A stretch of DNA of 34,902 nucleotides from an uncultured Collinsella sp. (GCA_900544995.1 UQXC01000017.1:1-34902), one strand, 5' to 3'; shown: positions 15,931 to 24,270, numbered from the stretch's first letter. Made by a program: numbers and translations. The notes: generated from the letters alone by a model not told the origin.

Positions 15931-17286
15931 TTAGTAGGTGCGATCGTTGAGCGTGCTCCAGAGCTTCTTGGACTCAGCCATGGTCCACGCGTTGATCTTG
16001 TCCTCATCAATCCCAACGAACTCGCGATCCTTGTACAGGACGCGGCCGTTGATGATGGTGGTGCGGCAGTTTTTGCCCATCATGCCAAAGAGCATGTGGC
16101 CGTCGATGTTCTCCTCGCTCAGCGGCGTAAAGGGCTTGTAGTCCATAACGATAACGTCGGCGGCAGCGCCGGCCTCGAGCACACCAAGCTTGCGATCGAA
16201 GTACTTGCTCGCCATCTTGGCGTTGTTCTCAAACAGCATCGTCATGGCCTCGCACCAGCCCACGTTGGGCATGGCAGCGTTGTGGCGCTGAATGATCAGG
16301 AAGACCTTAAGGCTCTCGAGCATATCGTGGGTGTAGGCGTCGGTACCCATGCACACGGGGATGCCGCGGCGGAAGAACTCGAGCACGGGGGCGCAGCCCA
16401 CGGCGTTGCCCATATTGGATTCGGGGTTGTTGACCAGCCAGGTGCCGGACTCCTTGACGATATCCATCTCGGCAGGCGTCACGTGGATGCAGTGGCCCAG
16501 CATGGTGTCGGGACCAAGCAGGTTGTGCTGCAGCAGGCGCTCGACGGGGCTGATGCCACCGCGGTTGAGGCGGGAGTCCCACACGTCATTCATGCCCTCG
16601 CACACATGGATGTGGAAGCCGGTCAGGCCGTTGTTGGCCTCGGCCATCTTGTCCATGGTCTCGTCCGACAGCGTAAAGGTGGCATGCCCGCCAAACATGG
16701 CAGCGATCATGTGGTTGTCGTTATCGCGACGCTCCTTGGCGGCCCACTGGGCAAATTCGGCGTTCTCGGCAATGGCCTGGTCGCATTTTTCCTGGCCACG
16801 GCGATCGGAAACCTCGTAGCACAGGCACGAACGCATGCCCAGCTCCTGAGCTGCATCCTTAATGGTAAAGAGGCTTCCCGGGATCTCGCAGAAGCTCGCA
16901 TGGTGATCGAAGATCGTGGTGACGCCATCACGGATGGAGTCCAAAATCGTGGCATAGGCGCTGGCCTTGGTGCCGTCGAGCGTCAGGTTGTCGTCGATCT
17001 TCCACCACTGCTGCTCAAGATTCTCCAGGAAGTTGGTGGGGTTGCAGCCCTTAATGGCAAGGCCGCGGGCCAGACCCGAGTAGATGTGGGTGTGGCAGTT
17101 GATGAGTCCGGGCATGATGAGGTTGCCCTGGGCATCGACGTACTCGGCATCCGGGTACTTGGCCTTGAGCTCGCGCTCGAGGCCCACTTCGACGATCGTA
17201 TCTCCGTCAATGGCGACCGCACCGTTTGGAATAAACGGGGTCTGAGCGTTGCGGGTAAAGACGGAACCGTTAGCGACCAGAAGCAT
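15931..17286 (-). CDS. ssnA: SsnA, putative aminohydrolase of the amidohydrolase superfamily
   Basis: The 451-residue protein shows the metal-binding pattern of guanine deaminase/chlorohydrolase-type amidohydrolases: NCHTHIYSGLARGL near 60, GFHIHVCEG near 220, MLGHCIHV near 255 and MGTDAYTHDM near 305 (the catalytic Asp). It matches SsnA of the purine cluster, which is needed for anaerobic purine and urate degradation; its exact substrate is not settled. I start it at the ATG at 17286, where GAAGGGAG is well placed; an upstream in-frame ATG at 17304 adds six residues and has none. Order and strand place it between the permease and ygfK. Confidence 0.9.
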   Translation of the reverse strand: MLLVANGSVFTRNAQTPFIPNGAVAIDGDTIVEVGLERELKAKYPDAEYVDAQGNLIMPGLINCHTHIYSGLARGLAIKGCNPTNFLENLEQQWWKIDDNLTLDGTKASAYATILDSIRDGVTTIFDHHASFCEIPGSLFTIKDAAQELGMRSCLCYEVSDRRGQEKCDQAIAENAEFAQWAAKERRDNDNHMIAAMFGGHATFTLSDETMDKMAEANNGLTGFHIHVCEGMNDVWDSRLNRGGISPVERLLQHNLLGPDTMLGHCIHVTPAEMDIVKESGTWLVNNPESNMGNAVGCAPVLEFFRRGIPVCMGTDAYTHDMLESLKVFLIIQRHNAAMPNVGWCEAMTMLFENNAKMASKYFDRKLGVLEAGAAADVIVMDYKPFTPLSEENIDGHMLFGMMGKNCRTTIINGRVLYKDREFVGIDEDKINAWTMAESKKLWSTLNDRTY

Positions 17287-17481
17287 GGATGCTCCCTTCA
17301 ACATCAGAGGCGGGGTTTGACACCTCTGACATGGCGGAGTGCGAAGCGCCGGCCTACACCGGAAACGGGCCCTCTCCCGTCAACGCTTCACCAAAGGGAC
17401 AAACCCTTTGAAGTGCGGCTTGGTGCCGCATGGCGTCGGCGGACGAGGCGATGCGTCCGCCGACGAATAGCACCGAATTGG
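17287..17481 (-). other. Spacer with four consecutive hairpins between permease and ssnA
   Basis: Four perfect stems follow one another: TCAGAGG/CCTCTGA (17304-17329), CAAAGGG/CCCTTTG (17392-17410), TGCGGC/GCCGCA (17414-17430) and a 12-bp CGTCGGCGGACG stem (17434-17465). None is followed by a U tract. They could set unequal expression of permease and ssnA. Confidence 0.65.
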
Positions 17482-18876
17482 TTACTTCTTGCTCTCGGGC
17501 AAGACCAGATCCACGGCAGCGTCCTTGGCAGCATCGATGTGCTGAGCCACGACCGGCGTCTGCGGAAGGATCAGGTTAAGGACAATGGCCATGATGGCGG
17601 TGGGGGTTACGGCATTGGAGCCGATGACGGTGGACACCCAGGCGGGCATACCCTCGCCGGCAAGGCAACCGCTGGCCATCCAGATACCCAGGCCAAAGAC
17701 GACGGAGGTGCCGACGATGGTGGTAGTGCGCTGCGTGAGGCCCTCGCGGGTGAACATGCGCACGCCGTTCATGGTGATGGTGCCAAAGACGCCGACGGTC
17801 GCGCCGCCGATGACGGGCTGCGGGATAGCGGAAAGGACGGCAGAGAGCTGCGGGAACAGACCGGCGATGGCAAAGACGGCCGCAATGATCACAAAGACCC
17901 ACTTGTTGACGACCTTGTTGGAGCAGATGATGCCCACGTTCTGGCCAAGGGCGCTGGTGGGAAGACCGCCCAGCAGACCGCCGACCATAGAGGTGAGGCC
18001 CTGGGACACGATAGCGCCGGAGAGCTCGCGCTCGGTGGGCATACGGTCGATGGAGCCCAGGCAGGCGGCGGAGACGTCACCGATAACCTGGATGGCAACC
18101 ATGGGGAACACGACGGCGAGGGTAATGCAGACCTCGGGATCAAACTCGAGCGCGTAGGGCATGAGCTTGGGAAGAGCGAAGACCTGAGCGGTGGCGACGC
18201 TGGAGAAGTCGATCATGCCAAAGGGGATGGAGACGATCATGCCAACGATCATGCCAAAGAACACGGATCCCAGCTTGAGCGTGCCCTTGCCAAAGTTGGC
18301 GAGCGCAAAGACCACGGCGAAGGTGATAAGAGCGACGCACCATGCCTGCGGGGTGCCCCACAGCGGTGTACCCATACCGCCGGCCATATACTTGACGGCC
18401 GTGGGATACAGCGAAACGCCGATGGAGAAGATGACCGTACCGGTCACGACGGGCGGGAACAGCCACTTGATCTTGCTGTAGGCCAGACCAAAGAGGACCG
18501 CGACGGCGCCGCCGACGATCTCGCCACCCAGCAGCGCACCAAAGCTAAAGCCCGAGGCACCCATGGCCTGCAGGGCCGGCAGGAACGCGAACGAAACGCC
18601 CATGACGATGGGCAGGCCGCCGCCGATGCGACGGAAGGGAGCGAAGGCCTGAAGGGCCGTGTCGATCGCCGAAAGAATGAGGGCGACCTGGATGATGTCG
18701 GTACTCTGCTGGCTATTAAAGCCGTAGACGCCGGCCATGATGACCGCCGGGGTAATGATGCCGGCAAACGATGCCAGTACGTGCTGAAGGGCACACGGGA
18801 TCATTTCCTTAACGGGAGGCATGCCTTCGCGAGTGAACAGGGCTTCAGTGCCGTTCGTAACCGTCTCCTGGGTCAT
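17482..18876 (-). CDS. NCS2-family purine (xanthine/urate) permease
   Basis: The 464-residue protein is hydrophobic with about 12-14 membrane segments. It has the NCS2 hallmarks: LQHVLASFAGIITPAVI near the start, a conserved Glu/Gln-containing helix, and PTSALGQNVGIICSNKV, matching the QN-x-G NCS2 motif. The family couples nucleobase uptake to protons or sodium. Its position at the head of the purine operon points to xanthine, hypoxanthine or urate as cargo; close relatives are XanQ, UacT and PbuX, and sequence reading alone does not separate them. GAGG and GGTGG lie shortly before the ATG. A good promoter lies 90-120 bp upstream, facing the divergent regulator. Confidence 0.88.
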   Translation of the reverse strand: MTQETVTNGTEALFTREGMPPVKEMIPCALQHVLASFAGIITPAVIMAGVYGFNSQQSTDIIQVALILSAIDTALQAFAPFRRIGGGLPIVMGVSFAFLPALQAMGASGFSFGALLGGEIVGGAVAVLFGLAYSKIKWLFPPVVTGTVIFSIGVSLYPTAVKYMAGGMGTPLWGTPQAWCVALITFAVVFALANFGKGTLKLGSVFFGMIVGMIVSIPFGMIDFSSVATAQVFALPKLMPYALEFDPEVCITLAVVFPMVAIQVIGDVSAACLGSIDRMPTERELSGAIVSQGLTSMVGGLLGGLPTSALGQNVGIICSNKVVNKWVFVIIAAVFAIAGLFPQLSAVLSAIPQPVIGGATVGVFGTITMNGVRMFTREGLTQRTTTIVGTSVVFGLGIWMASGCLAGEGMPAWVSTVIGSNAVTPTAIMAIVLNLILPQTPVVAQHIDAAKDAAVDLVLPESKK

Positions 18877-18963
18877 TTGACCACCAATCCTCGAAGTAGT
18901 TGTTTTCGCATCTGACGCTCTATTGTGACGCAGTGCGGGGTTGAGGTTGTGCCTTCATTGCAT

Positions 18964-18992
18964 ATCGTATTAAAGATGATTCTCATTCTCAA
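18964..18992 (-). promoter_or_regulatory. Promoter of the permease-ssnA-ygfK-xdhD operon, with Fur-like site
   Basis: On the minus strand TTGAGA (18992-18987) and TACGAT (18969-18964) are separated by 17 bp. The stretch 18972-18990 reads as two GAGAAT hexamers followed by CAT and matches the 19-bp E. coli Fur consensus at 14 positions by my count. It overlaps the -35 and spacer, so it could be an operator for Fur or for the divergent regulator. The rest of 18877-19228 is AT-rich with no gene. Confidence 0.45.
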
Positions 18993-19228
18993 TAATAATT
19001 TTTTGTTATCAGACTATTCTTCAGCTGAAATTACGCATTTCCGCAGGTCAGGAAAGTGTCTGGTCAAAATAACATCTAACATTTCTTTTGGTCAACCGTT
19101 TACCGCTAAATTTCTACCGTTCGTCTGCATTACGCAATGTACCTGCGGATATACGAGATGATGGGCAGCGTGTTACCATGAGAAAAAATTGTTATGAACA
19201 TTTCCGATTTCACCCAAAGGAGTTGCCC

Positions 19229-19885
19229 GTGAACGAGACCGTACGTCGCTTTTTGCCGATGGTCGATTTTCTGGAGCAGATACTCGGCAAAAACAGCGAA
19301 ATCGTGCTGCACGATTTCTCGGATCCCGACCACGCCATCGTCGATATTCGCAACGGCATCGTGAGCGGCCGCAAGGTCGGCGGTCCCGCCACCGACCTGG
19401 CACTCAAGATCATGCACGACGCCAAGTATCGTGACCTGCCGTTTATTACGGGCTACGAGGGGCGCGGTGCCGGTGGCAAGACGTTGGAGTCGGCGACGTA
19501 CTTTATCCGCGAGAATGACGAGATTGTCGGTATGCTCTGCGTCAACACTGACCTCTCGACCGTGCGCTCCATCAACGCCATGGCGCAGCAGCTCATGGCG
19601 TGCTTCGACGCGGCGCCTAGACAGGCAGAGCCCGCGTCTATCGAGGTCGAAAGCCTTTCGGAGTCTACACAGGAGCTCATCGACCGCAGCATTGCCGAGT
19701 TGCTGAGCGCGCGCGGGCTGGATGTAGCATCGCTTGGTCAAAGCGACCGCGTGGACGTCATTCGCCACCTCAACGGCAACGGGGTGTTCATGCTCAAGGG
19801 TGCCGTGGCCTGCGCCGCCACCGCGCTGGGCATCTCGGAGCCCAGCGTCTACCGCTACCTGCAAAAAGTCCGCAAGGAAGGCTAA
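19229..19885 (+). CDS. YheO/DauR-type transcriptional regulator (PAS-like plus HTH)
   Basis: The 218-residue protein has an N-terminal YheO-type PAS-like domain (VDFLEQILGKNSEIVLHDFSD and GMLCVNTDLSTV), likely a small-molecule sensor. A C-terminal DauR-like helix-turn-helix follows (DVIRHLNGNGVFMLKGAVA, then ALGISEPSVYRYLQKVR). I start it at the GTG at 19229, which has AAAGGAG 7 bp upstream; an ATG at 19178 lacks one. It is transcribed away from the purine operon across a shared AT-rich region, the usual arrangement for a local regulator, so it probably controls the permease promoter, perhaps in response to a purine or to a Cys/Ser-derived intermediate. No target site is proven. Confidence 0.85.
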   Translation: MNETVRRFLPMVDFLEQILGKNSEIVLHDFSDPDHAIVDIRNGIVSGRKVGGPATDLALKIMHDAKYRDLPFITGYEGRGAGGKTLESATYFIRENDEIVGMLCVNTDLSTVRSINAMAQQLMACFDAAPRQAEPASIEVESLSESTQELIDRSIAELLSARGLDVASLGQSDRVDVIRHLNGNGVFMLKGAVACAATALGISEPSVYRYLQKVRKEG

Positions 19886-19896
19886 ACGTTAACCCT

Positions 19897-19921
19897 TGGG
19901 GACGGAGGGAAACGGATCATT
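19897..19921. repeat. Single-arm copy of a GGGGACGGAGGGAAACGGATC repeat
   Basis: This 25-bp stretch after the regulator matches, with few differences, both arms of the inverted repeat at 20588-20655. It appears to be a fragment of the same dispersed element. Confidence 0.5.
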
Positions 19922-19940
19922 TTTGTCGCATCGCTTGACA

Positions 19941-19977
19941 AAAGACCCTGCAGTTCACAGTCACTGCAGGGTCTTTT
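19941..19977. terminator. Bidirectional terminator between the regulator and ridA
   Basis: AAAGACCCTGCAG (19941-19953) and CTGCAGGGTCTTT (19964-19976) form a perfect 13-bp stem with a 10-nt loop. T-rich runs leave it on both strands, so it can end both convergent genes. Confidence 0.85.
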
Positions 19978-20007
19978 TGCATGTCATGTTTTGTTTTCGC
20001 CAACGTC

Positions 20008-20385
20008 TTAGAGAGCGGCGACGACCTCGATCTCGACCAGACCGCCGGCCGGAAGGGCGGCAACCTGGAAAGCGCTGCGCGCGGGGAACGGAGCCTCGAA
20101 CTTGGAGGCGTAGATCTCGTTCACGGCAGCGAAGTCGGCGATGTCGGCCAGGTAGACCGTGGTCTTGACGACATCGGCAAAGGTGGCGCCGGCAGCGGTC
20201 AGCAGGGCCTCGACGTTAGCAAGGGACTGCTTAGCCTGGGCCTCGACGCCCTCGGGCATCTTGCCGGTTGCGGGGTCGATGCCCAGCTGGCCGGACAGGA
20301 ACACCATGTTGCCGGTCTGGATGCCGGGGGAATACGGGCCGATGGCTGCGGGTGCGTTATCGGAAGACACGACGGTCTTGCTCAT
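20008..20385 (-). CDS. ridA: RidA, 2-iminobutanoate/2-iminopropanoate deaminase
   Basis: The 125-residue protein is a standard RidA/YjgF: APAAIGPYSPGIQTGNMVFLSGQLGIDP near the start, the catalytic-site Arg in FPARSAFQVAALP and the closing VEIEVVA. RidA hydrolyses reactive enamines and imines, notably 2-aminoacrylate, to keto acids and ammonia. That fits this neighbourhood: in the known purine cluster YgeX cleaves diaminopropionate and releases 2-aminoacrylate. YgeX itself is not in the window. AAGGAG precedes the ATG by 8 bp, and a clear promoter lies about 90 bp upstream. Confidence 0.93.
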   Translation of the reverse strand: MSKTVVSSDNAPAAIGPYSPGIQTGNMVFLSGQLGIDPATGKMPEGVEAQAKQSLANVEALLTAAGATFADVVKTTVYLADIADFAAVNEIYASKFEAPFPARSAFQVAALPAGGLVEIEVVAAL

Positions 20386-20474
20386 GTTTTTCTCCTTACG
20401 ATCAGATAGAGAGCGTGAGCGCGGCGTTCACACCGGGAGGCACAATTCGGTCTGAACACCGCGCTTGATTTGGG

Positions 20475-20503
20475 ATAGTACTCAAGGTTTCCGCGCGATG
20501 CAA
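20475..20503 (-). promoter_or_regulatory. ridA promoter
   Basis: On the minus strand TTGCAT (20503-20498) and TACTAT (20480-20475) are separated by exactly 17 bp, giving a leader of about 80 nt to the ridA ATG. Confidence 0.6.
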
Positions 20504-20587
20504 GATTATTATCACGTTGCGAGAATATTTTATCGCCCAACGGCGCCTGTCAGCCGCTGAACGGCACGACCGGACGGTAAAGCTCAG

Positions 20588-20655
20588 AATGATCCGTTTC
20601 CCTCCGTCCACTATGGATCACCTGATTCGATGGGGACGAAGGGAAACCGATCACT
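20588..20655. repeat. Inverted repeat element (GATCCGTTTCCCTCCGTCC family)
   Basis: AATGATCCGTTTCCCTCCG at the left and GGACGAAGGGAAACCGATCA at the right are near reverse complements, separated by about 22 nt. The element lies in the gap between ridA and the U32 gene (20386-20764), which otherwise holds only the two promoters. A half copy sits at 19897-19921. Confidence 0.6.
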
Positions 20656-20764
20656 CTTGCTGCAAGGGCTGCTGAAGACTTTATCCTGCTTGGGCCGCAG
20701 GGCTCGTCCATCGCAACAGCACCACTATACTTTTTAAGCATCTGAGCATTTTGAAAGGCAGGAT

Positions 20765-23257
20765 ATGACCGCAACCGCCAGTCGAACCACCAACCGCAGA
20801 CCCGAGCTTTTGGCGCCCGCCGGAGGACCCGAGCCCTTTGCCGCCGCACTCGCCGCCGGGGCAGACGCCATCTACTGCGGCATGGGCAGCTTCAACGCCC
20901 GCCGCAAGGCCACCAACTTTACCGACGAGGCCTTTGAGCAAGCCTGCCGCGCCGCACATCTAGCCGGGTCGCGCGTCTACGTCACGGTCAACATCGTCAT
21001 CAAGCAGTCCGAGATGGGCGATGCGCTGCAACTCATCCATCGCTGCTCCACGCTGGGCGCCGACGCCTTCATCATCCAGGACTGGGGCCTGTTCTTTGAG
21101 GTCAAGCGCACGATGCCCGGCATCGAAACGCACATCTCAACCCAGGCGAACATCCACGACGACCGCGGAACCCTTTGGTGCCGCGAGCAGGGCGCCGACC
21201 GCGTGACCCTCTCGCGCGAGCTTTCCATCGACGAGATTGCCGCCATTCACGATGCCGCGCCCGATGTGGACCTTGAGGTCTTTAGCCACGGCGCCATCTG
21301 CTTTTGCTACTCGGGTCTGTGCCTGCTCTCGAGCTTTGCCATGGCGGGCCGCTCGGCCAACCGCGGCATGTGCGCTCAGCCCTGTCGCCTGCCTTACGAG
21401 CTGATCGACGAGAACGGCCGCACGCTCTCCCCTGCTGGTCGCGAGCGCGCTCTATGCCCGCGTGACACCAACACCTCACAGCTTGTTCGCCGTCTGTATG
21501 ACGCCGGCGCCGCATCGCTCAAGCTCGAGGGCCGCATGAAGGCGCCCGATTACGTGTACTCAATCGTCGATGTGTATCGTCACGAAATTGACGACATGCT
21601 GGCAGGGGTCGCCGTTGCCAAGGACGAGGAAGCCGCCCGCCAGCGCCAGCTCAAGCGCTGCTTCAACCGCGACTTTACGCACGCCTATCAGGACGGCACC
21701 TCGGGCGACGAGATGATGAGCTACGAGCGCTCCAACAACCGCGGCCAGATCGTGGGCACGGTGCTGGGCAGCCGCCCGGCCAACCGCGATGTGCGCGGCC
21801 TCAAGCCCGACGACCGCCGTCGCCGCGCCGCCATCGCCCGCATTGAGCTGTTTGAGCCCGTGGGCAAGGGCGACCTGCTGGAGCTTCGCCACGATAACGA
21901 GTTTGACCAGTTCCTGACCACCATTGCCGCCGATGATGCCGCCGCGGGCGATGTTATCGAGTGCCGCGTGCCCCGCAGCATGCCCGGGGGCTGCCGCGTC
22001 CGCGTGATTCGCAGCCAGCGTGCCATCGACGCCGCCGGCGCCGCGCTCAAGCGCGATGTGCTGTGCCGCCGAGCTGTTGATGTGTCCGTCGTGGCGCGCC
22101 TGGGCGAGCCGTTTACTGTCACACTCACCTGCTGTGACAACCCCGTGCTCACCGCCACCGCCACGGGCTTCACCGTCGAGGCCGCCAAGACTCGTGCGGT
22201 TGAGGCGTCCGATCTGGTTGAGCATGTGGGCCGCATGGGCTCCTCGCCCTTTGAGGCAGCGAGCTTTGATGTGGCGCTCGAGGAGGGCTGCGGTATGGGC
22301 TTCTCCGCCGTGCACAAGGTGCGCGCCGCCGCCTGTAAAGCCTTGGAGGAGGCCATTCTGGCGCCGTACGAGGAGCGCGCGAAAACGCTCGAGTTGCCGG
22401 TGCTCGACAAATGTACGCGCGCCATGCCCGCGCATTACCGCGACGAGCCGCAGACCTGCGCCACCGTCACCACGCTCGAAGCCGCCGAGGCTGCTCGTGC
22501 CGAGGGCGCTGCGCGCATCTATATGACCACCGACGTGCTCGAGGCTGTCGGACTCTCCCCTGCCGATGCATTTGAGCAGGGTATCGTGCCCGTACTCGAC
22601 GAGGTCTGCCGCGCCGTCGACCACGAGCGCGTCGACCCGTGGGTTGTTGCCGGCGCCACGGTCGCTATCGGCAACATCTCTGAGCTTGCCCTGGCCGCCC
22701 AGGTTGGCGCCACGGCGGAGGTCCGCTCTTGCCTGCCGGTGCACAACACGCCCTGCATGGAGGCGCTTGCCGAGCGTGGAGCCGGTGCGTTTTGGCTCTC
22801 GCCCGAGATCACGCTCGACGAGATTGTCTCGCTCGGCGCCGTCGCGCCCGCGGCTCTGGGCATCACCGTCTTTGGCCGCCCGCGTGTCATGACAAGCGAG
22901 CATTGCATTCTGCAGGTTGCCAACGGCTGCATCCACGATTGTGCCAACTGCCGCCTGCGTGCCCGCAAGCTCTCGCTCAAGAATATCGACGGAAAGGTCA
23001 TGCCCGTCCGAACCGACATCCACGGCCGCTCTCGCCTGTACGATGCCTACCCCATCGACCTCACGCCGCAGGTCCCTCAGCTGCTCGATGCCGGCGTGCG
23101 TCGTCTCATGGTAGACGGAACGCTGCTCGAGACGGATGAGGTGGGCCGTGCCGTCGCCCGCGTTCGTCGCGCCGTCGAGGTCGCGCAAGCCGGCCGCAAG
23201 CCGGCCGCCCGCCTACGCGGTGCCACCTCGGGCTGCATGTTTGTGGGAATCAGCTAA
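20765..23257 (+). CDS. Peptidase U32-family protein (RlhA/TrhP-like, with DUF3656-type extension)
   Basis: The 830-residue protein begins PELLAPAGGPEPFAAALAAG and contains the U32 signature EVFSHGAICFCYSGLC (171-186). Cys179, Cys186 and Cys203 have the spacing I recall for the Fe-S ligands of UbiU. Many U32 proteins now prove to be tRNA or rRNA hydroxylases (TrhP, RlhA) rather than proteases, so RNA modification is the likelier role. The C-terminal third repeats a barrel-like layout and ends with a second Cys group (CIHDCANCRLR). The following pseudouridine synthase, 15 bp downstream, supports RNA modification. A TATACT -10 at 20726-20731 precedes it; the ribosome site is GGCAGGA. Confidence 0.85.
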   Translation: MTATASRTTNRRPELLAPAGGPEPFAAALAAGADAIYCGMGSFNARRKATNFTDEAFEQACRAAHLAGSRVYVTVNIVIKQSEMGDALQLIHRCSTLGADAFIIQDWGLFFEVKRTMPGIETHISTQANIHDDRGTLWCREQGADRVTLSRELSIDEIAAIHDAAPDVDLEVFSHGAICFCYSGLCLLSSFAMAGRSANRGMCAQPCRLPYELIDENGRTLSPAGRERALCPRDTNTSQLVRRLYDAGAASLKLEGRMKAPDYVYSIVDVYRHEIDDMLAGVAVAKDEEAARQRQLKRCFNRDFTHAYQDGTSGDEMMSYERSNNRGQIVGTVLGSRPANRDVRGLKPDDRRRRAAIARIELFEPVGKGDLLELRHDNEFDQFLTTIAADDAAAGDVIECRVPRSMPGGCRVRVIRSQRAIDAAGAALKRDVLCRRAVDVSVVARLGEPFTVTLTCCDNPVLTATATGFTVEAAKTRAVEASDLVEHVGRMGSSPFEAASFDVALEEGCGMGFSAVHKVRAAACKALEEAILAPYEERAKTLELPVLDKCTRAMPAHYRDEPQTCATVTTLEAAEAARAEGAARIYMTTDVLEAVGLSPADAFEQGIVPVLDEVCRAVDHERVDPWVVAGATVAIGNISELALAAQVGATAEVRSCLPVHNTPCMEALAERGAGAFWLSPEITLDEIVSLGAVAPAALGITVFGRPRVMTSEHCILQVANGCIHDCANCRLRARKLSLKNIDGKVMPVRTDIHGRSRLYDAYPIDLTPQVPQLLDAGVRRLMVDGTLLETDEVGRAVARVRRAVEVAQAGRKPAARLRGATSGCMFVGIS

Positions 23258-23272
23258 CCGAAAGGCTTACAC

Positions 23273-23932
23273 GTGAACGAAGAACCTCAAGTCCTCTACT
23301 GCGACGCCTGGCTCATGGCCATCGACAAGCCCGCCGGCATGATCGTCCACGGCGACGGCACCGGCGAGCGCACGCTCACCGACTACGCCAGCGACCTGCT
23401 GCTGGCGATGGGCGACGGCTTTGCCGCGACCGACATGCAACCGCTCAACCGCCTGGACCGCGACACCACCGGCGTGGTGCTGTTCTCGCTCGACAAGCAG
23501 ACGCAGCCCGCCTTTGACCAGATGATTATCGACCACGCATTCGAAAAGCACTACCTGGCGCTCGCCGAGGGCAAAATCGACTGGAACGAAAAGCTCATCG
23601 ACAAGCCCATCGCCCGCGACCGTCACGACAGCCGCAAGATGCGCGTCGGCGCCAGCGGCAAGCCGTCTCAAACGCGCGTGAAGGTGCTCAAGCGTCTTAA
23701 GAGCCGTCGTGGCCTGCCCACGCGCTCGTATATCGATGTCGAGCTGCTCACCGGCCGCAAACACCAGATCCGCGTGCATCTGGCGAGCGAGCGTCATCCC
23801 CTGGTGGGCGACGAGCTCTATGGCACGCCGCGTCCCTGCGGCCTGATGCTCCATGCCCACAGCGTGTCCTTTACGCATCCCGTAACCGGCGAGCACATCC
23901 ACATCGAAGCCCCTTGCCCTTGGGAGCCCTAA
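23273..23932 (+). CDS. RluA-family pseudouridine synthase
   Basis: The 219-residue protein isomerises uridine to pseudouridine in rRNA or tRNA. It has the family start (AIDKPAGMIVHGDG), the catalytic motif NRLDRDTTGVVLF with Asp62, and LTGRKHQIRVHLA plus HPLVGDELYG near the end. There is no N-terminal S4 RNA-binding domain, so it resembles RluA or TruC more than RluD; the target position cannot be read from sequence. It starts at a GTG with GAAAGG upstream, 15 bp after the U32 gene, so the two form an operon. Its stop codon lies inside a terminator stem. Confidence 0.92.
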   Translation: MNEEPQVLYCDAWLMAIDKPAGMIVHGDGTGERTLTDYASDLLLAMGDGFAATDMQPLNRLDRDTTGVVLFSLDKQTQPAFDQMIIDHAFEKHYLALAEGKIDWNEKLIDKPIARDRHDSRKMRVGASGKPSQTRVKVLKRLKSRRGLPTRSYIDVELLTGRKHQIRVHLASERHPLVGDELYGTPRPCGLMLHAHSVSFTHPVTGEHIHIEAPCPWEP

Positions 23933-23970
23933 ACCACCACAATGGGGACAGGCACCTTTGTGGTGGTTTT
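23931..23970 (+). terminator. Terminator after the pseudouridine synthase gene
   Basis: AAACCACCACAA (23931-23942) and TTGTGGTGGTTT (23958-23969) form a 12-bp stem around TGGGGACAGGCACCT, followed by TTTT. The same 40 bp (23932-23971) occurs identically at 24302-24341. Confidence 0.75.
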
Positions 23971-24000
23971 GCCGCAATGGCTCAGCCGCGGTCCCAAAAC

Positions 24001-24218
24001 GTCTCGATCTGTAACAGCTGGAACCCATTTTCCGGTCTATCTGTTACAGATCGAGACATTCGAATCCCCCTCAAGGGAAAATCTCAATCTGTAACAATAA
24101 CTCGTCAAAATCGATCCCAGCTGTTACAGATTGAGACAAAGGGGCGGCGCGGTTCGAAAGTATCTCAATCTGTAACACCTGGCCCACTTTTAACGGTCTA
24201 GTTGTTACAGACTTAGAC
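24001..24218. repeat. Three tandem hairpins with the TCTCAATCTGTAACA motif
   Basis: Hairpin 1 has perfect 17-bp arms (24001-24017 and 24041-24057). Hairpin 2 has perfect 15-bp arms (24082-24096, 24122-24136). Hairpin 3 has two mismatches (24163-24177, 24203-24217). Loops are about 23-25 nt and differ in sequence. No gene is present in 23933-24355. Confidence 0.8.
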
Positions 24219-24234
24219 AAACCGGTAGACAACG

Positions 24235-24270
24235 AAAGCGGCAACGCCCGTAATGGACGTTGCCGCTTTT
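24235..24270 (+). terminator. Rho-independent terminator downstream of the triple hairpin
   Basis: AAAGCGGCAACG (24235-24246) pairs perfectly with CGTTGCCGCTTT (24258-24269), followed by TTCT. No gene lies directly upstream, which suggests that a transcript passes through the triple-hairpin repeat. Confidence 0.65.

Noticed and set aside
16096..18915. 939-codon open frame on the plus strand opposite ssnA and the permease
   Set aside because: It is the mirror of two well-supported minus-strand genes in GC-rich DNA; its translation is low-complexity Gly/Ala/His/Asp with no family features.
18877..19228. Purine or molybdenum-cofactor riboswitch before the permease
   Set aside because: The leader from the predicted start is only about 80 nt and shows none of the conserved junction words I know for these riboswitches.
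21560..23188. 542-codon minus-strand frame opposite the U32 gene
   Set aside because: Shadow frame produced by strong third-position GC bias; no motif or ribosome site.
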